From assembly GCA_958450365.1 (NCBI GenBank), contig CAUEEP010000935.1, forward strand, positions 1,094,001 to 1,158,000: 64,000 nucleotides of DNA, given 5' to 3'. This DNA is from Mesorhabditis belari (taxonomy: Eukaryota; Nematoda; Chromadorea; Rhabditida; Rhabditidae). Made by a program: the position numbers and the translations under genes. The notes below the pieces were generated by a model, which was given only the letters and a program-made list of their open reading frames with translations, did not search any database and was not told the DNA's origin. Shown piece by piece: positions 10,601 through 21,200 of the stretch. Within the stretch, counting starts at the first letter, position 1, and every line of letters begins with the position of its first letter.

Positions 10601-12407
10601 CGAGGCCACTCCAGCCTCAAAGGCTAAAAGAAAACGATATTAGCCATCGTCGTAGACTTTACATCGAATTAAAGACAAGTATTTTAATTTCACAGTCAAC
10701 TAATGCCCATTGAAAGCTATTGAAAGCCGAAGGCCAATTGAAAGCTATTTCTTCTTTGTTAGCTTTGTCTTTTTGCCTTTTATCAACTCGGGTTAACAAG
10801 TGAAGGCCAACTAGATAGGCTGGCCATAACATGAGCCATAGACCATTCGACGCAGAATTTTACACTGATTCCGAATCTGCTTTCCGTTTTTGCTAAACGG
10901 CACTCTGTCAAAAGTTATAAGTTAAAAGTTCTGAAAGGAGTTTCAAAAAGTAAACACAGACCTTAAACACCGAACTTTTCATATACAAGTCATTTAAACC
11001 TGAAAAAGGAAGACAAAGATTCCGAAATCCGAAGGTGCACGAATTCGAACCTAGGAGGTCTTGCCTCGTATTCTAACCTACTACCACTCCGCCACCCCTG
11101 CAATTATCCAGCGCGATATTTATGGTCTATATTCGTCTATCAAAGGCGTTTTGTAAGAAGTTTCAAAAATTAAACATAGACCTTAAATACCGGCCTTTTC
11201 ATGGAGGAAACGGGTTCACGGTGGCCGACTGGTAGTAGATTAGAATACAAAGCGAGACCTCCCGGGTTCAAAACTGTCAGCTGGCTTTTTTTTTGCTTTT
11301 TTATGTTTCATTGGCTTGAATCTGTATCTTTACCCCTTTAAATGTCATTTGGCCAGTCTATCCAGTTAACCATCCCTTGCAAGTGTTCTATATCGAATAT
11401 TTTTGAGTCTAAAGCACTCACTCAAAACCATGATCGTTCCCTGATTCGTTTTGAACGTATCGGCTGAGGATTTCGGATTTTCATAAGAGCCTTGTCTAAA
11501 GTGTTCAATTATAGAACTTTTTGATCAGTGCAAGTGTTATATTTCCAAGCCAAAAGCTCACCTATAACCTCCCGATGCAATGATCAACAACTTCTTGCGG
11601 TTAACCTTGTGATCACGCTCAAAGCCGTCTCTCGCTAGGTCGATGGCTCTGAAATTTGGATTGATGACCGGCTAGCCTTTCTTATTGCTAACCCTTTTAG
11701 ATCGGAACACTCAGCTCCACTCCATGGAACGTTTTGTTGATAGAATTGATCAAAAGATGAAAAAGTGGTCAATCGAGCGAATTCTGTGATATTATTTCCA
11801 TAAGAAATGACGCCGACTCGAGTTTGATATCTGAGATTTTGTAGAATGTTTTTTGAAAAGACGATTTCAACGAAAAGACGAGAACTCTATAACCAACTCA
11901 CTTCTCTGCCTGTCCCAGTGTCATCGCTTTAAACGCATATTTAACCTGGGGAACCATCTGAATTTAATAGATTACCTTATGAGACTTTTTTTTCTCCTAA
12001 AACCCATTGAAATTTCTGTTCGCTTAGCGCTGTTGAGCCATCGAAAAGAATATAAACATCAAGCCAAAGAGTCGATGTGTTACAACTGCACGGCGATTGA
12101 GCATTGCTTGTAGAAGCTGAAGGATTGTTCGTTGATACTTGGATCAAAATGAGATTAATCGTTTAATCGATCGAATGGGATAGGTTTCGTCGATCCAGAT
12201 GATCGACGAAGCCAATGACTTTCTCTTGTAAGTTAAAAACGAATTTAAACTGGAGCGGGTCAAGTCAAGTGAAATGCTACGGGAAAACTGTAGATTTGGT
12301 AAGTTTTTTTCGTCATTTTTTATGTAATGGAAAAGATAAGCTTGAAGGCAAGCTTGCTTGAGTGATTGAAGGGTCAAAAAGACAAAAAGCTTTCTCAAAA
12401 CTATCAT
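7663..12407 (-). CDS. Secreted VWA + C-type lectin protein (one frame break)
   Basis: Exons in transcription order: signal exon near 12407 (MIVLRKLFVFLTLQSLKQAC, approximate), 12116-12004, 11957-11902, 11830-11693, 11648-11562, 11495-11422, 10623-10510, 10460-10354, 10275-10025, 7824-7663 (stop 7665-7663). The VWA domain is recognisable from LDVYILFDGST (MIDAS-like DxS variant), RVGVISYGN, AIDLARDGF and KKLLIIASGGY. A C-type lectin domain follows: RWIASGGDPNNGCYLVG, CSKNSGTLAMPKNS, IWIGLQNKGN, WRWLDGTAA, then a Cys-rich end. Nematodes carry many such secreted CLEC proteins, often linked to innate recognition. Phase is consistent everywhere except inside exon 10275-10025 (251 nt), where the frame changes between KNSG and VEWFVGKGN. 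One base is missing relative to an open frame, so this is a sequence error or a recent pseudogene. The last intron (7825-10024) is full of repeats. Confidence 0.8.
7960..8832. repeat. Large palindrome (~300-bp arms) with tRNA-like spacer
   Basis: The arm at about 7967-8270 is the near reverse complement of 8523-8826; GTTCGTAAGAGCCTTTAGAA and GGGTACCACAAAATTTCCC occur in both orientations. The ~250-bp spacer (8271-8522) contains CGCCTTAGACCACTCGGC, the complement of a Leu/Ser-type tRNA D-arm. It sits in the last intron of the VWA-lectin gene. ORFs in the arms are shadows of the repeat. Confidence 0.8.
9470..9545. repeat. Short tandem repeat
   Basis: Three to four copies of a 22-bp unit TTCTCTACAGATTTGATTCC with drift at the right end. 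Confidence 0.8.
9562..9775. mobile_element. MITE, family with TATTCTCTCTAATAGTAGTG termini (copy 1)
   Basis: The left end ATTCTCTCTAATAGTAGTG and right end CACTACTATTAGAGAGAAT are exact inverted repeats flanked by TA. The interior (GATCGTCGTCTAAAT, GATGTGGGGTCGGAAAATGT) recurs in copy 2 near 45.9 kb. Shorter relatives lie near 58.5 and 59.5 kb. Confidence 0.85.
10810..11375. repeat. Second tRNA-bearing inverted-repeat element, in a VWA-lectin intron
   Basis: Two tRNA-like segments face each other. The complement of 11042-11098 reads GGCGGAGTGGTAGTAGG through CCTAGGTTCGAATTC, and 11219-11275 reads GGTGGCCGACTGGTAGTAG through CCGGGTTCAAAAC. Flanking blocks with TAAACA(C/T)AGACCTTAAA pair or repeat around them. 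A long T-run follows at 11287. Outer sequence is distantly like the 6.7-kb element. Confidence 0.55.
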
Positions 12408-12427
12408 TTACCAACCTACAGAATATC

Positions 12428-13305
12428 CAATAAAAAAAATGGTTTGATACTGGAATTCCTTAGAATTTCTAGTGGCTAGAGGTGGTCGCTGTGGTGTCAT
12501 AGTGAATCATTTGTGCTTCATATTTTCTCATAAAATCACCATCACTCGATAGAGAGTATCATGAGGTTTATGGGTGCAACCATGATCACCACCATGATAC
12601 CATCAACAGGGCTTAACATGAGACCATCAACGGCAACAGAGTGAAGACTTTCTTACTAGCATCGTGGTGAAAAACGAGAAAAGTCTAGCGATTTCGCAGC
12701 GATTTGATTCTTTGGGTTATGATAATTTGCCCGCATATTAGCGCGCAGACCCTCAAATCTTCGGACGCTCATTCCTCTTTTGTGAGCGCTAAGAACTTTT
12801 TCATTTTTCGCGAATTTCTTAGCTGGAATGCACACAACATTTCACAGGATTCAGATTTTTGATCTGTCGTTATCGCATTTTTACTTAGGAACGTGCCCGT
12901 AGTGATCACCATGATCACCACCATGTCCATGTCCATAACCAAAAAAAAGTATTTGGTTAGAAATCTTAGTTTATATGTTAGCTCTAATATGTCACCACGA
13001 TGCTAGTAAGAAAGTCTTCACTCTATGGTAAAAATTTTGCTCTGTTGATGGTATCATGGTGGCGACTATGGTGGCACCCATAAACCTCATGATACTTCCT
13101 ATCGAGTGATGGTGATTTTATGAGAAAATATGAAAAATTAATTTTAAAGCACAAATGATTCACTATGACACCACAGCGACCATCCTAAACCACTAGAAAT
13201 TCTGAGGAATTCCGCTTTCAAGCAGCGACCACAGCGACCAGCCCCCAACCACTGGAAATTTTAAGGAATTCCGGTTTCAAACCATTTTTTATTGGACAAT
13301 ATGTT
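12428..13305. mobile_element. Fold-back element (~250-bp terminal inverted repeats) in the divergent promoter region
   Basis: The left end AAAAATGGTTTGATACTGGA and right end GGTTTCAAACCATTTTTTAT are inverted. The homology continues inward through GGAATTCC, TGGTCGCTGTGGTGTCATAG, CCATCACTCGATAG and CTTACTAGCATCGTGG. The spacer (12670-12995) has no ORF. It fills most of the interval between the divergent starts at 12407 and 13790. Confidence 0.8.
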
Positions 13306-13789
13306 AGAGTTTACCTAAAAAGAGGAAGAAAAAGCTGAAGTTTGATCGTAAATTCATATAGAAAATATAAAGAATGTCAATGGATAGCAATGGATAGCAA
13401 ATGACTACGTAAATCCAAAATTTTTTTCCAAACTTCCGGCTTTAAAGCTCAATTTTCTCTTATCTTTTGTGGTTGAGTGGTTGTAAATTTTGACTTTTAC
13501 CATACACAATCATTCATTTTACATTCCGTTGTTTGTTTTTGCAAAGGTTGAATTCCTAAAATTTACAGCAAATTTTGAGAATTCTATAAGAAATTTCTCA
13601 GACAAAAATTCACTAAGATACGAGAATAATCCCTGCCGAGAATTCTTTACCAAAAATTGATAATACAAAAAAAAGGGGGAAATGGGCGGTGGCGTGGGAA
13701 AATTGTCATTTTTTTTCTTTTCCTCAGAACTTGAAAGTGATAAAGTGAATAAAATAAAGGAAATGCAAAAGAGTGCTGTCAAAAGCTTT

Positions 13790-14114
13790 ATGGCCAACAA
13801 AATGCTACTCATTCTGCTGCTAGTTTTAAGCTTTGTTGGTGGGTTTCAAGATGAGTAAAATCTAGATCAAAATACGTTTTCTCTTGATACGATTTCTCTT
13901 CTTGACCATTTTTTTTTCTTGAGCTTTCTTTCAGTGGTTGTAAATGAGTCAAAGTCATTAAAGGTTTCAATGTTTCCTTCAAAAAACACTTTCCCTTCCT
14001 TCTCCTTCTCTTCCTCTTCTTCTTCTTCCTCTTCTTCTTCTTCTTCTTTCTCTCTCTTCTTCTTTCTCCTCTTCTTCTTCTTCCTCTTCTTCTTCCTCTT
14101 CTTTTTCCTCTTCT

Positions 14115-14145
<31 letters not shown>

Positions 14146-15262
14146 TCTCTTCTTCTTCTTTCTTTCTTTCTTTTTCCTTTCTTATTTAAAATCTAATGCA
14201 AAAGGACAAAATGACAAAATTTGACTGGAAATTGGTGGATTTTAAATGAGTAGCTACGGTTTAAAGGCCCATAATTTTGTGCAGAGATTTTAAACAATTA
14301 GCTTAGCTATTTATATCATTTACCAGCGCTTTTCAGCTACTAAAGAAGCTGAAAACGGCTGCCGGTTGTGGTCTCACGTGAATTTATAATCCTTATTGAT
14401 GTGCCAATCGATAAGCACATTGTCTTCGTAAGCAGAAATCATTGTCTTCGTAAGTAGAATTTTCGGCTAACGCCGCTTTTCTTGCTGAATAGTTGGGGCT
14501 GGACGTAGTTTTACATTTATTTTATCTATCCAAGTTGTTTTTAAACCCATTTCCTATAGTTAGCTCATCGCAAATATGGGAATCTCCAGGGAGAACCGCG
14601 CGGAGGTCTAGAAACAATGATATCCCCCCAATGACAATGATCCAGATCAAAGATCTGTGGCTGACGGCCATAGAGCCCTAAAAACGTTATTGAGCTAATT
14701 TTTTCATAGTTTATTTGAAAACTTCATTGTAGACAATGTTGCGCATAATGTTATTTGGACAGACGGACGTCTCTTTCTTTTTATAGTAGAAAACTATCAA
14801 AATTGACTTTCCAACAGTTATGAATCCATTTTGAAAAAAAAACAAAACTAATTTTCTCGGAGGGGACCGAACCCACGATCCCTCTTTCTCACTCTCGTTT
14901 GAGAGACGCGCGCTCTAACCACTCGGCCATCTGCGTGCGGAGGGGAAGTTAGGCAACGTTGGGCGCGTCTAGTTTTGCGGTTTTTTGGCTTTTTATTAAA
15001 AAAAATTATTTCGATGGATTTTCTTGATTTTTTTGGGGGCGGATTCAGCATAAAATTTCCTATCGAACGAAAAAAATTGCATCTCAAGGCTCGATCTGGG
15101 CGTCGAGAAAAGTGCCTGTGACAGACAGATAGACGAACGGACGGACAGGCAGGCAGACAAACGGACAGCCAGACAGAGAGACGGACGGACAGACAGACAG
15201 ACAGACGGACGGACGGACGGACAGGCAGACAGATAGACAGACAGACAGACAGACAGACAGGC

Positions 15263-15298
<36 letters not shown>

Positions 15299-18200
15299 GC
15301 CTCTTCTGCTTTATATATAGTGGATATTTAAGCCAACTCTTAGCAAATAAAGCCAATCTCAGAAAAAAATAGGCAAAAAAATGGTAGAATTAGTGGAAAA
15401 TCCTTTGATTTCACAGAATCTGTTGACAATTTTTTATTGACTTTGTACAAATGTTTTTGTGAAGTGTATTCTTCTAAAGATAAATGGATTTAGTTCTAAC
15501 TGTTAGAAAGATTCTAATAGAAAAGTCGACATTTCTATTCTTATAGAATATCTATTAGAAGTCGACTTCTTCAATGTCTCTCTAAAAATTTTCGTGCCCT
15601 AGTTACCAATATTTTCAAGTGCTCAAAAATAGATGTTTTTGTTCGTTTTTCACCGACTTTTGACGTCAGCAGGGTTTTCCAAAATTTATAACTATTTCTT
15701 AAAGCCTTTAGAAGTCTTTAAAAAGTTGAAAATTTAAGGATTTTATTAGGTTGTCCGGAAATAAATGAGCGTTTTCAACTCGAATATTTAAAATCCCATA
15801 ACTTGTTCCAAACAAGCCTTAATAATCGTAATAAGAACCATTACAACTAACACATTTTTGCCAACGAGAAACAAGTTTATTTATGCCGATAGCATAGAAG
15901 TCCGGGCTTCTGGAGGCGATAAAGTCGGCGAAGGCGTTTTTTGGCATCGTCTTGAGTTTTGAAGCATTTCTCCCGGAGAAAGTTGTCGAGGTGCTTGAAA
16001 AAGTGGTAGTCGGTAGGCGAATATGGCGGGTGAGGCAAAATTTCGTAGCTCAGTTCGTTCAGCTTTTGCAGGGTCGGTTGTGCGACGTAATAATATTATC
16101 TGAGAGTTGAAAAATAGTAATCCGAGTGAAAAATGAGAATTTTTCTCTAAAGACTCTTCTCTTGGAATAAATACGTATTGAGAGTTGTTGAGTCATTGTC
16201 ATTAGTCATTAGTTGTTAAACTAAAGCTTACGTTGTTGGGTAAACAAACATCTACCGTAAATACTGTAATAGTACCCCACCCCCCTCGTACAGTCGCGTA
16301 GTCACAAAAATTTTTTAGTATTTCATTTTTTTCAAAGCGCCCGTACTTTCAAAAAATGCGTCTTTGGTATCAAAAAATAGCTGAAATTCAGGGCTATTTT
16401 TTGATACCTAAGCGCGCATTGTAGCATAAACCAGTGTCGAGAAAAACTAGTTCAAAGCTAGACTACGCAACACTCCACACCGTCATTATGGGGGTGGAGT
16501 ACTATTAAAGTATTTACGGTAGGTATTGTGACGGCTGCAACGGATCCACCAACAACTGCCCCAGCACCGCCTTGCCCAGAGAAATGGAAAGAGATTGGAT
16601 CGATGTGTTATTGGTATTCTGATAATGTTTTTCGGGTAAGCTTTTTTGAAACTTTTCTGCTAACTTGTAAAATTCATTTGAAATTCATTTCAGCCATGGT
16701 CTGGCGCTCAATCGTTTTGCAATGACATTGGTGGGAATCTTGCGGGAACAACTGATAAAACGCTTGCCGATGTGGAAAGTTTGTGACTTATAAAGCTACG
16801 ATAGATCTAACGAAGAAACTAACTAATCAGATTTCCCAAGCGCGAACCAAAGCTATATGACTCACGTAAATCGGACACGGACAACACGATGGTGTTTTTC
16901 GTTTTTTCTTTTGCCTAAATGCTCTAGATTTGGCCAACTTTGGCCGCAAATTGGCCAATTGTTCTGGTCAATTTGCGTGAGTCAGATAGCTTTGGTTTAG
17001 ATTCTGAACTGAACAAAACTGGAGAAATCTGATCGTTCCCTAGTAAGCAATTAACTCTAAACTTTAGAATTGATCAGCTCAACATTGTACACGACATGGA
17101 CCGGATTAAACAAAATCAACGCAACTAATTGGCAATTTGTGGATGGAACTCTTTTCTTGGCATCTCAATGGAGCAAAGGTTTTCAAGGAAATTTATAGAA
17201 TGATACAAAATAGAGCTTTGGCTTCATGAAAACTAACCAGGGAACCTTCCCAAAGCTGTCGTTGACGGTCGCTAACCAGCGAACCCTTTGAAGTTACATT
17301 TCAGCAAGCTAGCCTACTTAAAGCTTTGGCACCAATCCATCAGTGTGCTTCGGTAGCCAACATAAGCCTTGCCTCTTACAAGGGAACCTTCCCAAGTTAC
17401 TCGTTACAGTTACAATATGAGGTAGGTGCAAAAAGAAAAGCCTGAAAATGTACGTTCAGAATATTGCACCTACCTCATATTGTAACTGTAACGGGTAACT
17501 TTCGGAAGGTTCCCTTGTAAGTAAGAGGCAAGGCTTATGTTGGCAAGGCTTAGGTTTAGGCTTAGGCTTAGGCTTATGTTGGCAAGGCTTATGTTGGCAA
17601 GGCTTATGTTAGCAAGGCTTATGTTGGCAAGGCTTATGTTAGCAAGGCTTATGTTGGCTACTGATGGATTGGTGCCAAAGCTTTAAGTAGGCTAGCTTGC
17701 TGAAATGTAACTTCAGAGGGTTCTCTGGTTAGCGACCGTCAACGACAGTTGGTTCATTTAATGTTTTTTTTGTTTCCCTAGGTGAACCCGGTGATGGACG
17801 GGGGAATTGTGGAGCGATTCGTTCATCGCCCGTCCCCGACAATAATGGATACATCGCTCTTGGCTGTCAATACTCTCAACCATTTCTCTGCTCACAGAAA
17901 TTCGCCTCGTTTGTTTATAAAATGAAATTCAGGGACAAGACTTTTTTTTTGTCAGATGTCCGGATACAAATTTCACGTCAATCAAAGGATCACTCACCTC
18001 ACCAAATTACCCGGATAACTACGCGAACAATGAGTATTGCATTCAGAGAATCATTGCTCCAAGCGGATATTTCATTGCGCTCACTTTTGATGCATGGATT
18101 GTGCAAAAGTGGGATTTGATGATTTCATTGATTTCATTGATTTCATTGATTTCATTGATTTCAAATTTTATAGAGACAAAGACGCCGTTTTGATTTATGA

Positions 18201-21200
18201 CGGTTATTATCCAAGTGCTGCTGCAAACTTGATGGCTACGTAAGCAAAAGTTTCGACTATGAATCGATTTTTGATAGGAAAATGTTTATCATTTCAGGAT
18301 AACCGTTGATCCGACGAACAGCACCCTTTCTCCATATCCAAACTCGTTTCAAGTAACGAATTTTGAAAGAACAGCGCGCTTAGCAGCTTACAGCGCGCTT
18401 AGCAGCTTACAATAAGCTTACAATATATTAGTAGAGCTGATTTTTACACCTAGAACCAATAGAATTACTTCATTAGTCGTAAAAAATACAGAAAACAGCT
18501 GATTTGATGCCTCAAACTTTCTTTCTAAACAAATTTAAGCAGGATTTTATTGGGTTGGTGAATTGAAAACTGCGGGCTATTGTCATATGTCAGAGTTTGA
18601 GCACTTTCTTCAAAAGAAACCCATTTTGGTGTCAATGGAAAAGTTGTAGAGAATCAAAAATCAAGCTTATATCCAAATTTCCAAAAAGATACACTCAGTA
18701 GTTCCGCTTACAATTTGTGTATTCTGTGTATTCTTTGTGCGGCCGCGTAATCGCTCGTCATCTGACGCAGGGCTTTTACATAACCCCCTTCCCCCTCTAC
18801 TCTGCAATCGATTCTGGCCCTTTCTGAGTCCTCAAATTCGACATTGACTTCTCCGCAAAACAAGGCTAATCTCAATCTATTGGTGAATTGAAAACTGAAA
18901 ACTACCGGCTATTGTCATATGTGACAGTTTGAGCACTTTCTTCAAAAGAAACCCATTTTGGTGTCAATGGAAAAGTTGTAGAGAATCAAAAATCAAGCTT
19001 ATATCCAAATTTTCAGAACGATTCAAAAACTCGTTTTCAAGAAATGCCAAATTTACGAATTTTCACAAAACTTGCATTTTAAGCGAAACTACTAAGTGTA
19101 TCTTTTTGGAAATTTGGCTATAAGCCTAATTTTTGATTCTCTACAACCTTTCTATTGACACCAAAATGGGTTTCTTTTGAAGAAAGTGCTCAAACTGGGA
19201 CACTGGGACAGCCCCAGTCCTCCATTTTTGAGTCTCACATTTGTCTCACACCAAAATCCCACTACGAAAGAGGAATCCACAAATCCGCAAATTGCCTGTA
19301 AAATGGGCAGAAGTCGTCAATAATAATAGAAATTATTTCGAATCAATTTATGGCTTTATGTTCAATAAATTTTAGTTCAAAGTCCCGCAGTTTTCAATTC
19401 ACCAACCCCAATAGATCACTTTATTCAGGACCTGAAATAAAGTGCACTAGATTTAAAGATTAATACACATGAATTCATGAATACATAACACGAAAAGGAC
19501 CAATAAAAAGCAATAAATAAAAGTTTTCAATTCACCAACCCAATATATAGCAAAATATATTAAAATAATCTTAATACATAGCCATTAACAGTTTAAAAAT
19601 CGATTTAGACAAAGAGCAATGTGATGTCAGTGATCTTCAAGTCAGATTCTCTCATCAACTACAAGGGATGGCACGCGAATTACCAATCATTGTCAGTCTC
19701 CTGTCAGCTTTGAGAAGAAAAGAAAAATTTAGCACTCCAACCGATCCGGGTTATCAAAATGGGACATCTGGCACGTTGACAAGTCCAAATTATCCGAACA
19801 ATTACCCGAATGATGTCGAACAATATCAATATGTCACAACGGCGAATGGAACACAAGTAATGAAGAAAACAAAGCAACACAACAACAACAACATTCGCGA
19901 CAACATTGTACACGATAGACATGGGAAAATTCGAATCCGAACCTAGTTCCACCTTCGTTTTCTCAGCCGTCTCTTGGCAGATTGCTCTGAAATTTTGTCT
20001 ACAAGCTGAAAATGTCGATTTCTATCTGTAGACAAAATTTCAGAGCAATTGGCGAAGAGATGGCTGAGAAAACGAAGGTGAAACGAAAGTGATGGAGGTT
20101 CGGATTGGGATTTCCCGCATGCCTAGTACACCGGTGTACTATAGCCGTTTCTCGTTGCTGTCTAGGCCAAAGAAAATCTAAAGATTCACTGAGGTATACA
20201 GTTTTTAATCCTTTTTCGAATTCATCTTAAATTTTACGAAACGAAATGAGCGTTTCCTTGAAAAACTGTTGTAACGACGGCTCTTTGGGAACTGTCTATA
20301 TCAACTAACGCCTATCATGGGGTCTCATGAGTGGACACTTAGGCACTTTAACCCGACGTTTGGTTCATCCCACAGCGCTAGTTCTGCTTATCAAAAATGG
20401 CCCACTAGGAGCTCTCATTCAGGGTCACAGTTCACTGAAGAAACTGCAACATCATACCCATTGAAAGTTTGAGAATAGGTTGAGGGCATTTCGCCCCCAA
20501 TTCCTCTAATCATTCGCTTTACCGAATATAACTGATACAAACAAGGAAAAACCGCACCTGGCACTGGCCTGAAATGTGCGGGAATTAAACCGAGCCAGAA
20601 ATCGATTTTTCAAAAAAAATTCATAGTTTTTCTTGATCGAATAATGATTATGGCATCAAATAACCCTAGAAATAAGAACATTTAATCATTCTGCTCTTTT
20701 AGACTTTTTCTAGAAAATTCTAGAAGTTCTAGAAAATAAGTGCCTTGTTTGACACTAAAGCAAGCAATTTTCAGCTTTTCAAACATGAAAAGCTATTGTA
20801 AACTCTTAAATCAGCACCCTTAAAAACTTGGATACAGATTTGAAGTTTCTTGTCGAAAAGAACAGCTAAATGAAAAATGATTTTGTCGCGAATGTGTTAA
20901 AGACTATAGATTAATAGACAGATTAATAGAGATTAATAGACAGATCAATAGACAGATTAATAGACAGATTAATAGACAGATTAATAGACAGATTAATAGA
21001 CAGATTAATAGACAGATTAATAGACAGATTAATAGACAGATTAATAGACAGATTAATAGACAGATTAATAGACAGATTAATAGACAGATTAATAGACAGA
21101 TTAATAGACAGATTAATAGACAGATTAATAGACAGATTAATAGACAGATTAATAGACAAATTAATAGACAGATTAATAGACAGATTAATAGACAGATTCA

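Noticed and set aside
13919..14224. 101-aa Ser/Phe-rich ORF
   Set aside because: TTC/CTT microsatellite; no splice or start context.
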